Shown here: positions 22,774 through 31,100 of the stretch, one piece after another
How positions within the stretch are numbered: the stretch's first letter is position 1
Layout: each line of letters opens with the position of its first letter
Translations under genes and position numbers: made by a program
Source of the DNA: Candidatus Staskawiczbacteria bacterium
GTDB taxonomy: Bacteria; Patescibacteriota; Minisyncoccia; Minisyncoccales; Staskawiczbacteraceae
NCBI GenBank assembly: GCA_016866675.1
Contig: VGLO01000003.1
Span: 1 to 32,552 of the forward strand
Direction: 5' to 3'
Length of the DNA: 32,552 bases
The notes under the pieces: model-generated
What the model saw: the letters and a program-made list of their open reading frames with translations, nothing else
Database searches by the model: none
What the model was told of the DNA's origin: nothing

Positions 22774-24426
22774 TCACTGAACTACTCCTCCGCCCGAGTT
22801 TGACTGGTCGTCCGGCAATGTTGTATTTATTGATGAAATAGTTTTTTGAATTGTGGCTCCCGTAAACTGGTCATCTGCAAACACAGTTGCTTGGCCAATA
22901 ATACTTGGTGCTGTTCCTATATGAAAAGTGACTGGCTGTAAAACAATTTGTAGCGTAAGGCTTTTAGATGAATTTTCAGACAAGTCGCCAGCCAACCAAA
23001 CCAATTGGCGACTAAGACTATCAAAAGAAAGATGTGATGCCTCTCTTTCAGGGTACAAATTATCAACCAAAGAAACATTTTGCGGCAAAACCGCCTTTAT
23101 TCTGACATTTTTTAAATTACTTGTTGCGTTTTGCACACTCCAAACAATATTATACGATGTACTTTCTCCAACTTTAGGTGGAATTGGACCAAAGTTATCA
23201 ATTCCATTTGTTGAAGACCTATAAGCTTTTTGCGAAAAATTTAGTTGAGAGCTAACTTTTGTCACAAATTCTTGGCTAATATCTAAAACATTTACAAAAC
23301 TTTTAATTGTCTGGCTTGATGAGTCAGGCAAAGATTCTTTTAATTGAATGCTAAAGCTAACACTTACTTTTTGTTGCGGATAAAGATTTTTTAGTTGAGA
23401 AACTTGAGATGGACTAAAAACTACAGCCCTGCCATTCTGGTCAACCTGTCCAATTGACGACTGCAATGTTGAAAAATCATAAGCTTTTCCTTCAAGATTA
23501 ACTGTAGCAAATAAATTACTAAAAGATGTAGATCCCACATTTTGAAAAGAAATTTGGTAGCTAAGAGTTTCTCCGGGAGACGAAGAGTAGTCTGGAGACC
23601 CATTTATTGATTGTGAAATTAAAAGCCGGGGTTGGGTAATACTCATCTCTTGATTTGTTTCTTTTAGCACGATAAATGATCCATCCTGCCAAATACCAAT
23701 CTTTGCAGAAAAATTAAGATGTCCGCCAGTTTCACTGTTAATTAAACCGCTGATTGTTATTCTGCCACCCTGACCCTTATTTAAAGTATTAAGCTTCCAT
23801 TCTGTATTATCTAATGAAGATGGATTAGCTGATTTGAAGTTAAAACCTTCAACTGGATCAATTTTTATGCTTAAGTTTTCCAAGGGGTATTCAATGTTAG
23901 AAAAATAATTTATTGAGTAGCTTATTTCTTTCCCTTTCTCAACATTGGTTGGCATATCATAGGTTAGAGTGAGAGGTACGGATTCAATTTTTGTGGCAAG
24001 AATTGTATCAGACTCGTATCTTGCAGACAAATTTTTGGGAATATACGTAAGAGTAGCTTTTGCCTTTTTTACATCGCCCTCTTTGCCAAAAATTCTTCCC
24101 TTAAATTCTTTTGTATTTTCTTCTCCTGGATAAATATCTTCTAAATCTTCTGTAAATCTTGTCTTTGAGTCTTCATTTAAAGAATTTTCTGGCAATTCAA
24201 AAATCAGTCTTGGTTTTTCTAAAACAAAATTTCCATTGTTTTTGTACTTTATAGTGTATATAATTTCGTCACCGGCTTTTGCTGAATCAGGCCCTAAAAT
24301 TTCTAATTTTAAGATTTGCTTTGAAAAAACAGCTTCTCGCCAAAACCAAAAACCAACAACACCTAAAATAATCAATAAAATTATTGCCCCAAAAACAAAT
24401 CTTTTATCTTTTATTATTTTATACAT
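22774..24426 (-). CDS. Membrane-anchored surface protein with DUF11/CARDB-like repeats
   Basis: The 550-aa protein has an N-terminal basic segment and one membrane helix (FVFGAIILLIILGVVGFWFW), so the bulk is predicted to be extracytoplasmic. The rest consists of immunoglobulin-like beta domains of the kind found in DUF11/CARDB surface proteins. Recurrent phrases are AGDEIIYTIKYKNNGN, KGKEISYSINYFSN, PGETLSYQISFQNVGS and VGESTSYNIVWSVQN, each starting a repeat of about 100-130 residues. The C-terminus is a Ser/Gly-rich tail. There is no enzymatic motif. A cell-surface structural or adhesion role is likely by family. It overlaps the end of recO by eight bases and is closed by its own terminator. 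Confidence 0.82.
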   Translation of the reverse strand: MYKIIKDKRFVFGAIILLIILGVVGFWFWREAVFSKQILKLEILGPDSAKAGDEIIYTIKYKNNGNFVLEKPRLIFELPENSLNEDSKTRFTEDLEDIYPGEENTKEFKGRIFGKEGDVKKAKATLTYIPKNLSARYESDTILATKIESVPLTLTYDMPTNVEKGKEISYSINYFSNIEYPLENLSIKIDPVEGFNFKSANPSSLDNTEWKLNTLNKGQGGRITISGLINSETGGHLNFSAKIGIWQDGSFIVLKETNQEMSITQPRLLISQSINGSPDYSSSPGETLSYQISFQNVGSTSFSNLFATVNLEGKAYDFSTLQSSIGQVDQNGRAVVFSPSQVSQLKNLYPQQKVSVSFSIQLKESLPDSSSQTIKSFVNVLDISQEFVTKVSSQLNFSQKAYRSSTNGIDNFGPIPPKVGESTSYNIVWSVQNATSNLKNVRIKAVLPQNVSLVDNLYPEREASHLSFDSLSRQLVWLAGDLSENSSKSLTLQIVLQPVTFHIGTAPSIIGQATVFADDQFTGATIQKTISSINTTLPDDQSNSGGGVVQ

Positions 24427-25162
24427 TTTTAAAATTACTCTTTAAAACAGAACATAAATACAGGTAATAGTTTTCCGTTAAATTTACAAGAGAGTTTTTT
24501 AATGTTTCTGATATTTTTATCTTAGACAATATATCCCAATCTCTCCTTAAAATTAACCTTAAAACTTTTAAAGAATCTGATTTTATTTTAATACCCTCCC
24601 TTTTTAAAGCATAGCAGTTTTTACAAATAACTCCACCCTCACTGCTTGAGAAATAAAGTTCGTATGGATTTAGTTTTTTTTGGCAGTTTATGCAATTTAT
24701 AAGCTCTGGGTTATATCCTAATATAGAAACAAAATTCCAAAAAAAATATTGATAAATTAAATTACTCTTTGACTCCTCGAAGCTTTTGTCTAATTTTAAA
24801 AAAACATCTAACAACAAATCTAATATTTTTTCATCTTGCTCTTGACCTTTGATAAAACTATCTGCAACTTCTGAAATTTTGCAAGCTACAATAGAGGAAT
24901 GACTTCTTCTTGATATGTTTTTGAAATTCTCTAAAAAAACCGCGTCGGTCAAAGTTTTTTTTAACCTGCCCTGAATAAACTCAATATCTGATAAAGAAAA
25001 TAGCCCTATACCTCCCCTTAGCTTTGAATTAATTTTTCGTATTGCTCTCCCTAATAAATCTACTTTTCCAAAGTCTTTTGTAAAAACAGAAAAAATCCTG
25101 CTATCATCCAAATAATCCTCTTTTTTCAAAACAAATCCTTTTGTTTTATACCGCATGATCAT
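24419..25162 (-). CDS. recO: DNA repair protein RecO
   Basis: RecO helps load RecA on SSB-coated single-stranded DNA and anneals complementary strands. The 247-aa protein has the N-terminal OB-fold signature (YKTKGFVLKKEDYLDDSRIFSVFTKDFGKVDLLGRAIRKINSKL...GGIGLFSLSDIEF). A helical middle contains a CxxC...CxxC zinc site (CINCQKKLNPYELYFSSSEGGVICKNC). The length is normal. The start is either MIMRYK or the Met two codons later; both are equally placed after a TAAAAT box. It follows the exchanger gene after eight bases and overlaps the DUF11-like gene. Together with dprA in the same window it supports a working recombination or uptake route. Confidence 0.94.
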   Translation of the reverse strand: MIMRYKTKGFVLKKEDYLDDSRIFSVFTKDFGKVDLLGRAIRKINSKLRGGIGLFSLSDIEFIQGRLKKTLTDAVFLENFKNISRRSHSSIVACKISEVADSFIKGQEQDEKILDLLLDVFLKLDKSFEESKSNLIYQYFFWNFVSILGYNPELINCINCQKKLNPYELYFSSSEGGVICKNCYALKREGIKIKSDSLKVLRLILRRDWDILSKIKISETLKNSLVNLTENYYLYLCSVLKSNFKNV

Positions 25163-25170
25163 AGCCGATT

Positions 25171-26139
25171 TTAAATAACCTTAACCTCCACAAACACAAT
25201 CCATACTATGTAAATAATATACAATAGTATAAATACAAACCCCTGCCAACGCTCAAGCATATGCTTTTTCCCCACAAACATAAAAGCAAAAAGAAGAAGG
25301 GTTGCTAAAACCGTCATTAAAACATCTCTTGTAAGCGATAAGGAAAAGGGCAGCGAACTAATAATTGACGAAACACCTAAAATCCAGAATATATTAAAAA
25401 TATTAGATCCCACAATATTTCCTACGGCAATATCTGGATTTTTCTTAAAAGCTGCCACAGCAGAAGTAGCAAGTTCTGGTAAAGACGTTCCAATTGCCAC
25501 GACAGTAAGGCCAATTAATGCTTGACTAACTCCCAATGAAGAAGCAATAAATACAGCTGCGTCAACAATCCATTTACCACCAATAGTTAAACCAACCAAT
25601 CCCAGAATTATCCATACAATTGACTTTACTTTTGACATTGCTTTGACTTGCACATCTCCTGAAGCACCCTCAACTTTGCTTATTCCATAGGTATAATAAA
25701 GAAAAATTGCAAAAAACGATACTAAAACCAAGCCATCGCTGCGAGTCAAACTGGAAAATGGCAAACCATCAAAAAAAGCATCATTTGCCATAAAAGCAAC
25801 TACTGCAATGGCTAACAAGCTAAAAGGAACTTCTTTCCAGACAGTGCCCCTTGTTACAGTTAAGGGATAAATAATTGCCGAAATTCCCAAAATCAGCAGG
25901 ATATTGGCAATATTGCTTCCCAAAATATTGCCTATGGCAATATCAGTATTGCCATTTATGCTGGCAAAAATATTAACAATAAGCTCAGGAGCCGATGTTC
26001 CAAAAGCAACAATTGTAAGCCCAATCACCAACGCCGAAATCCCCATTCTCTTTGCAATGGATGAAGCTCCCTCAACTAAAAAATCTGCTCCTTTGATAAG
26101 CAGCACAAATCCTATAATTAAAAAAATATATTCTATCAT
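25171..26139 (-). CDS. CaCA-family cation/Ca2+ exchanger (YrbG-like)
   Basis: CaCA proteins exchange Na+ or H+ for Ca2+ across the membrane. The 322-aa protein has the two inverted alpha repeats: GLTIVAFGTSAPELIVNIFASINGNTDIAIGNILGSNIANILLILG and GLTVVAIGTSLPELATSAVAAFKKNPDIAVGNIVGSNIFNIFWILG. Each carries the GTSxPE signature. About ten hydrophobic segments flank these. Length and symmetry match prokaryotic NCX/YrbG proteins. It lies 27 bases after the hydrophilic protein gene and eight bases before recO, in the same orientation. No clear Shine-Dalgarno site precedes the ATG. The ion specificity is by family only. Confidence 0.95.
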   Translation of the reverse strand: MIEYIFLIIGFVLLIKGADFLVEGASSIAKRMGISALVIGLTIVAFGTSAPELIVNIFASINGNTDIAIGNILGSNIANILLILGISAIIYPLTVTRGTVWKEVPFSLLAIAVVAFMANDAFFDGLPFSSLTRSDGLVLVSFFAIFLYYTYGISKVEGASGDVQVKAMSKVKSIVWIILGLVGLTIGGKWIVDAAVFIASSLGVSQALIGLTVVAIGTSLPELATSAVAAFKKNPDIAVGNIVGSNIFNIFWILGVSSIISSLPFSLSLTRDVLMTVLATLLLFAFMFVGKKHMLERWQGFVFILLYIIYIVWIVFVEVKVI

Positions 26140-26166
26140 TTTCTTAGGGTAATGAAATTCAACTGA

Positions 26167-27024
26167 CTAATATGCTTTCTTCTCGTTGATAAGTTTATCA
26201 TATTCATCGACCAACTTTTTTGCCTCAATTGTTTTTCGGGTATATTCTTCTTTCTTAGCTTCATCTCTTGTATTAGAAGCAAGTTCACTAAGATGCCAAA
26301 AGAAATCGCGAACTACCTGCATTTTAATTAACTCTTCGTGAACTGGACTGTGAGGACCAGTAATTTTGCCAATCATGGGAACTACCATCTGAAGATACAT
26401 TTCTGAACCATTTTTCCATTGCTCCATTAAATCTAGGTATTCTCGCTCTAGTTGCTCTAAGGCTTTTTCGCCCCATTCTTCTCTGTATTTCTCCAGCATT
26501 ATTCGCTTTTCCACCCACTCCCGCCGATAACGATCATCTAGTGTTTCGGCCATGTCATTGCTGATATAGCCAAACTCTTCAGTTTTTTCTTCGTCAGACA
26601 CTTTGCCTAACTCGTCTCGCACCCATAGCAAGTCATTGTTTGCCTCAACCAGGTGACGGGGTATAAAATTGATTGATGGATACCACTCCCCCTCTGAGGT
26701 TTTTTGAGGTCTCCAAACTAAAAATTCAACATCCTCTTCTAAAGTATTTAGTTTTGGATCACTGTAACCTTCGTTTCTGCGTCGTCGCACGCCTATCACC
26801 TCTAAATCCTTTTTATCATCTTCCGCTAAATAGCTTATATTTTCACATGATACAGAACGGGGACTACCAAAAAAGATGAAGTGGCGATCAATCATCATTC
26901 TCTTTACCTGATCGCGTAATTGCTCTCGCTGTTCCTCGATAATTTCAGTGCTCGTCTCTTTCTCGGAGGACAACTCGTGTTCTTGCTTATTTTCATTGTT
27001 TTCAAATGGATTTTCAACAGACAT
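26167..27024 (-). CDS. Hydrophilic protein of unknown function
   Basis: I do not recognise this 285-aa protein. The first 45 residues are polar and acidic (NPFENNENKQEHELSSEKETSTE), likely disordered. A probable folded region follows (HFIFFGSPRSVSCENISYL...DLEVIGVRRRRNEGYSDPKLNTLEEDVEFLVWRP...SINFIPRHLVEANNDLLWVRDELG). The C-terminal third is strongly helical, charged and probably coiled-coil (RREWVEKRIMLEKYREEWGEKALEQLEREYLDLMEQW...AKKEEYTRKTIEAKKLVDEYDKLINEKK). No signal or membrane segment is evident. It has its own perfect extended -10 promoter (TGATATAAT) and a 17-bp operator-like palindrome next to it, so it may be separately regulated. Its codon use is a little richer in G+C than its neighbours. 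Confidence 0.7.
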   Translation of the reverse strand: MSVENPFENNENKQEHELSSEKETSTEIIEEQREQLRDQVKRMMIDRHFIFFGSPRSVSCENISYLAEDDKKDLEVIGVRRRRNEGYSDPKLNTLEEDVEFLVWRPQKTSEGEWYPSINFIPRHLVEANNDLLWVRDELGKVSDEEKTEEFGYISNDMAETLDDRYRREWVEKRIMLEKYREEWGEKALEQLEREYLDLMEQWKNGSEMYLQMVVPMIGKITGPHSPVHEELIKMQVVRDFFWHLSELASNTRDEAKKEEYTRKTIEAKKLVDEYDKLINEKKAY

Positions 27025-27055
27025 GCTTTTTATTTTTTAGAATTTACTTTATTCA

Positions 27056-27064
27056 ATTATATCA
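27056..27064 (-). promoter_or_regulatory. Extended -10 promoter of the 27024 gene
   Basis: TGA-TATAAT, a perfect extended -10, on the minus strand. The predicted start is near 27050, giving a leader of about 26 nt without a Shine-Dalgarno site. Confidence 0.6.
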
Positions 27065-27178
27065 AAATATCATCGTATGATATATGGTGGGAGTAATATG
27101 CATATTCTTTTACATCATCGGTAAGATTGCCCATCACCATTATAAAAAGCAGGAACACTTGCGCAGAGGATAGATCGT
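27065..27178 (-). other. Gap between two hypothetical genes with a short open frame
   Basis: Besides the operator-like palindrome, one minus-strand frame is open from just after the upstream gene's end to a TAA at 27057 and reads LNDLSSAQVFLLFI then MGNLTDDVKEYAYYSHH. The longest ATG-started part is 27 codons (27057-27140) with no ribosome site. It may be a decayed 3' end of a gene or chance. No RNA gene or terminator was found. Confidence 0.25.
27067..27083. promoter_or_regulatory. Operator-like palindrome beside the -10 box
   Basis: ATATCAT-CGT-ATGATAT: two perfect 7-bp inverted arms with a 3-base spacer, just upstream of the extended -10. This is a typical position and size for a dimeric repressor or activator site. 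The regulator is unknown. Confidence 0.4.
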
Positions 27179-27553
27179 TTAGTGAGATTCATGACCTTCC
27201 TTGCCGAATTCCTTTAGCGCTTTTTCTAAAATGGTTCTGTGATCTCTCTGCTTATCAATCTCTTCAAGGTCCCCCTTATGGCCTTCCATTCTAAATCTTA
27301 TCCGAGCTGCATCTTCCATTTTCTTTGCGTGCTCTATTTTCTCCTCTAGTAACTTGTGGGTGATTTGCTGCCCAGGGTTAAAAAAATCGTGATGCAGAGA
27401 TCCTCTTTCTTTGTAATCGGATATGTGGTGCCCTAAACCTCGTGAAGTAGTTTTATCCGAGGCTGATAAACTGATTTGTCTAAAACGATCCATGGACATT
27501 GTTTTTGGGAGGTCATTTTTAGGTTGTTTATTGGGTTGATTTGGTTGTTGCAT
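27179..27553 (-). CDS. Small hydrophilic protein of unknown function
   Basis: I do not recognise this protein. Starting at MQQPNQPNKQPKND (27553) it has 124 aa. The N-terminal part is Gln/Asn/Pro-rich and probably disordered. A basic, His-rich middle follows (TSRGLGHHISDYKERGSLHHDFFNPGQ) and then a charged helical C-terminus (LLEEKIEHAKKMEDAARIRFRMEGHKGDLEEIDKQRDHRTILEKALKEFGKEG). No catalytic motif or membrane segment is visible. The start is chosen because the longer ORF to 27646 runs through the end of ileS; the chosen ATG is four bases after the ileS stop. It is probably the last gene of the ileS transcript. Confidence 0.65.
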   Translation of the reverse strand: MQQPNQPNKQPKNDLPKTMSMDRFRQISLSASDKTTSRGLGHHISDYKERGSLHHDFFNPGQQITHKLLEEKIEHAKKMEDAARIRFRMEGHKGDLEEIDKQRDHRTILEKALKEFGKEGHESH

Positions 27554-27557
27554 ACTA

Positions 27558-30473
27558 TTAATGTGATTTTTGAATTTTAATAAAAAAACTTGTATTGTCG
27601 ACCATAAATTCCTTTTGCAAACTATTTTGAGAAAATTCACCCTCATCTGAATACTCTTTTGCTCTAACTTCTTTTAGTAGAAATTCTTTATTTTTCTCTA
27701 AAGTATCTATCATAGATTTATCGCCAGAAAAAGAAACTATAATGATATCTTGAGGCTTTAACCCAGCTTCCTTTCTCATGTCTTGCACAAATCTAATAAC
27801 TTCTCTAATATTGCCTCGCTCTTTTAATTCCTTGGTAATAGTTGTGTCTAATTCTATATCTTTCTCTATTTTATCATCAAACACAATTTCCTCCAAATTC
27901 ACTTCATCTTTTACCAAATCTAACAACTCTTTATCATTTTTTATTTTTGACTTTGTATTTTTTACCTTAAGAGCCAATAAGGGCTGACGCACTTTAATTG
28001 CTTTCTGGGCGCGTTCTGCCAAAGCAAGTGTGACAATATGTCTCACTTCATCCATTTTTTCTTCCAATTCCAAATCAACATGATTTTCTGGCATTGGCCA
28101 AGATTCCAAGTGAACAGATTCTCTATTGTTTTCACCTTTAACTTTTTTAAAAATCATTTCAGCAGTAAAAGGAATAATTGGCGCAATTGTTTTTGAAAAA
28201 ACCAAGAGTACATTTCTTAAAACCTGTTCTGCATTTTTTTTGTCTTCTGATTCTTCTTTAAATCTAACTCTTGACCTTCTCACATACCACAAAGACAAAT
28301 CCTCAACAAAATCTTTAATCAACCTGCATGACTTTACAGTACTGTAATTATCCATATAAGAAGTAATTCCCTGTACATAATGATCTAGTTTACTCAAAAT
28401 CCATTTATCAAGTGTATTGCTTGGTACAATTTTTCCATCAATTGTCTCTTTGCTTGAATACATTGAATAAAACTCAACTACATTAAGGATTGTGTTAATT
28501 ACTCTATTTCTTGCATCTTTTACATCTTGGTCTTGAAAAAACAAATCTTCGCCGTCTTTTACAGAGCTAGACATTAAATAAAACCTTAGGGGGTCAACTC
28601 CATACTGATTAATAATTGCCCACGGATCAGTATAATTTTGCTTTGACTTTGAAAGTTTTTCGCCCTTTTCATTTAGAATTGTTCCTGTTGAAACCACATT
28701 TTCAAATGAAATTTCATCAAAGAGAAGAATAGACAAAACATGCATATAATAAAACCAAGTTCTAGTTTGAGCCACATACTCTGAAATATATTGAGCTGGT
28801 AATCTCTTTTTAAAATCAGCTTTATTTTCAAAAGGATAGTGGAGCTCTGCAAAAGGCATACTCGAGGACTCAACCCAACAATCAATAACCTCTGGAATCC
28901 TTTTCATTTCTTTCTTGCAGTCTTTGCACTTAATTTTAATTTTATCTACTTTATCTTTATGTAAATCCACTTTTTCTATTTCGTCTGAATCAAAAACTTC
29001 ATCAAAGTTTAATGCTTTCTTTTTTAAATCTGTAAATGACCCAATACATTCTTTGTGTCCATTTTCACAAACGAAAAATGGTAGTGGTGTAGCCCAATAT
29101 CTATTTCTTGATATATTCCAATCTGGGGCACCCTCTAAAATATTCAAAAATCTGCCGTTTTTTAAGTGGTCAGGATACCAATTTATTTTTTCATTAAGCT
29201 TTATTATCTTCTTTTTGTCTTTCTGAATATTAATAAACCAAGCTGAGACAGCATTGTAAAAAAGTTGCGTGCCACACCTCCAGCAAAAAGGGTATGAATG
29301 AGTGTGTTGTTGTTTTGCAAACAAAAGACCTCTTTTTTCCAAATCATCCTTAATAAACTTTTCTGACTGCTTAAAGTACTTGCCTTTGATGAATTCTGGG
29401 GCGTTGCTGTTAAAGGACCCTGCTCCATCTAAAAGAGGTACCATTGGCAAATCCAATCTTACGCCCAAGTTATAATCATCTTCTCCATATATTACAGCCG
29501 TATGAACAATTCCCGTACCATCCTCTGTATTAACAAAATCGGCTGATGCGACATACCAAGCTTTTTTACCTGAATCTAAAACAGCCTTTATCTCGTATAA
29601 CGGCTCGTATCCTAAACCAACCAGCTTTTTTCCAAAAAAAGTATTTTTAATCAAATACCCTTCTTTTGGAAAAACTGCACTCAATCTATCTTCAGCTAAA
29701 ATGTAATTTTGTCCTTCTAGTTCAATGTGAGCATAGGATATTTTTTCTCCCACTGCCAAAGCAATATTTCCGGGCAAAGTCCAAGGAGTTGTGGTCCATG
29801 CCAAAATATATGTGTTTTCTGGCAATTTAAACTTTTGAGGATTTTTTACTTTAAATTTTACTGTCACCGCCTCTTCGGTAATATCTTTATAACTATTATC
29901 CATTGAAACCTCCGCCTTTGAAACGGGAGTTTCACAATGCGGACAATACATTAAAACTTTTCTGCCTTCATATATTAACCCTTTGTCCCATAAGCTTTTT
30001 AAAGACCACCAAACAGACTCCATATAAGTAGAATCCATTGTTTTGTATGAATTATCAAAATCAACCCATCGGCCAATTCTATCTACCATTTTTTTCCATT
30101 CTTTTGTGTAAGTTAAAACTTTTTCTCTGCAAACTTGATTAAACTTAGCAACGCCAAGCTTTTCCTCAATATCTTTTTTACTATTAAGTCCTAATTCTTT
30201 TTCAACTAAATTTTCAATTGGCAACCCATGGCAATCCCAACCCCATCTTCTTCTTACATAAAAACCCTGCATTGTTTTATAGCGAGGGAAAACATCTTTT
30301 GATACCGAGCTTAATATATGCCCGTAATGAGGAAGTCCTGTAGCAAAAGGCGGGCCATCATAAAAAACAAATGGTTTTTTCTTTTTTGTTTGATCTAAGG
30401 ACTTCTCAAAAATTTTGTTGTCTTGCCAAAACTTGAGAATTTCTTCCTCGTTATCTATAAAACTATTAGCCAT
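27558..30473 (-). CDS. ileS: Isoleucyl-tRNA synthetase
   Basis: Class I synthetase charging tRNA-Ile. The 971-aa protein has FVFYDGPPFATGLPHYGHILSSVSKDVFPRYKTMQGFYVRRRWGWDCHGLPIE (HIGH as HYGH). The CP1 editing domain is present (YILAWTTTPWTLPGNIALAVG; DGTGIVHTAVIYGEDD). RKCTKS-type zinc pairs follow (YCPHCETPVS; CWRCGT; CKDCKKEM), and KMSKS appears as GEKLSKSKQNYTDP. A helical anticodon-binding domain and a C-terminal extension end the protein. These features resemble the archaeal/eukaryotic-like type 2 enzyme, usually less sensitive to mupirocin; this is family knowledge, not shown here. The ATG follows the stop of the histidine phosphatase gene directly. Confidence 0.96.
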   Translation of the reverse strand: MANSFIDNEEEILKFWQDNKIFEKSLDQTKKKKPFVFYDGPPFATGLPHYGHILSSVSKDVFPRYKTMQGFYVRRRWGWDCHGLPIENLVEKELGLNSKKDIEEKLGVAKFNQVCREKVLTYTKEWKKMVDRIGRWVDFDNSYKTMDSTYMESVWWSLKSLWDKGLIYEGRKVLMYCPHCETPVSKAEVSMDNSYKDITEEAVTVKFKVKNPQKFKLPENTYILAWTTTPWTLPGNIALAVGEKISYAHIELEGQNYILAEDRLSAVFPKEGYLIKNTFFGKKLVGLGYEPLYEIKAVLDSGKKAWYVASADFVNTEDGTGIVHTAVIYGEDDYNLGVRLDLPMVPLLDGAGSFNSNAPEFIKGKYFKQSEKFIKDDLEKRGLLFAKQQHTHSYPFCWRCGTQLFYNAVSAWFINIQKDKKKIIKLNEKINWYPDHLKNGRFLNILEGAPDWNISRNRYWATPLPFFVCENGHKECIGSFTDLKKKALNFDEVFDSDEIEKVDLHKDKVDKIKIKCKDCKKEMKRIPEVIDCWVESSSMPFAELHYPFENKADFKKRLPAQYISEYVAQTRTWFYYMHVLSILLFDEISFENVVSTGTILNEKGEKLSKSKQNYTDPWAIINQYGVDPLRFYLMSSSVKDGEDLFFQDQDVKDARNRVINTILNVVEFYSMYSSKETIDGKIVPSNTLDKWILSKLDHYVQGITSYMDNYSTVKSCRLIKDFVEDLSLWYVRRSRVRFKEESEDKKNAEQVLRNVLLVFSKTIAPIIPFTAEMIFKKVKGENNRESVHLESWPMPENHVDLELEEKMDEVRHIVTLALAERAQKAIKVRQPLLALKVKNTKSKIKNDKELLDLVKDEVNLEEIVFDDKIEKDIELDTTITKELKERGNIREVIRFVQDMRKEAGLKPQDIIIVSFSGDKSMIDTLEKNKEFLLKEVRAKEYSDEGEFSQNSLQKEFMVDNTSFFIKIQKSH

Positions 30474-31034
30474 TTAATTTAGTTCTTTAATTTCGCCAGT
30501 GTGTATTTCTCTATCTTGCTTTATCGCCTCCACAAGAGAAATTCCATTAATAGTGCTCTTTAAAATCCACCAGAAAAATCCGTGCGTGACAATTAATATA
30601 TTTTTTCCTTTATAACTCTCCTCCATTGATTTTAGAAAGTTAGAAATTCTTTCGGCTAGTTGCTCATAATTTTCTCCTTCAGGAAATGCCTGTGTAATTC
30701 TGTGAGACTCTTGTTGAAAATAAGACTCTGACTCTTCTACTGTTTTTCCATTAAATTCTCCAAAATCAATCTCCCTTAACCTTTTATCAAAATTTATGGA
30801 CAAATTCAATTTTTCTGCAACAATCTGGGCAGTTTGTTTAGTTCTTAGCACATCAGAGGCAAATATTAAGTCAATATCCTTTTTAATAAGATCTTCTGAA
30901 GCAACCCTTATCATTTCTATACCAAGGCCGGTTAGCGGGTTTTCAAATGTTTCAGGAAAAGAAGAGCAAATGTTTTTAACATTTGATAAAGCTTCTCCGT
31001 GCCTCAATATATAGTACTTATTATTTAGTTTCAT
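30474..31034 (-). CDS. Histidine phosphatase superfamily protein (second copy)
   Basis: This 186-aa protein shares the fold of the 8128-8718 product. It has YILRHGEALSNV near residue 8, SDVLRTKQTAQIVAEKL, the acidic REIDFGEFNGKTVEE, and VTHGFFWWIL with the second catalytic His. The start at MKLNNKYYILRHGE (31034) is preferred over 31049 because the family begins close to RHG and the upstream ATG lies within a candidate TAAAAT -10 box. It may dephosphorylate a small metabolite; the substrate is unknown. It lies between argS and ileS, and its stop codon is immediately followed by the ileS ATG. Confidence 0.9.
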   Translation of the reverse strand: MKLNNKYYILRHGEALSNVKNICSSFPETFENPLTGLGIEMIRVASEDLIKKDIDLIFASDVLRTKQTAQIVAEKLNLSINFDKRLREIDFGEFNGKTVEESESYFQQESHRITQAFPEGENYEQLAERISNFLKSMEESYKGKNILIVTHGFFWWILKSTINGISLVEAIKQDREIHTGEIKELN

Positions 31035-31047
31035 ATAAATTTCATAC

Positions 31048-31077
31048 ATTTTATTAAAATCACTCGCATAAGCTCAA
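31048..31077 (-). promoter_or_regulatory. Candidate promoter of the phosphatase-ileS unit
   Basis: TTGAGC (31072-31077), 18 bases, TAAAAT (31048-31053) on the minus strand. The predicted start lies about nine bases before the MKLNN ATG. Confidence 0.35.
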
Positions 31078-31096
31078 GATAAGTGTTCGCTTACGC
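31066..31096 (-). repeat. Inverted repeat between argS and the phosphatase gene
   Basis: Minus strand: GCGTAAGC, 15-base spacer, GCTTATGC. The arms pair over eight bases with one G-U pair in the leftward transcript. A weak T-rich stretch follows (GATTTTAAT), so it may be an inefficient terminator of argS or a dispersed GC-rich element. Confidence 0.4.
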
Positions 31097-31100
31097 TCCC

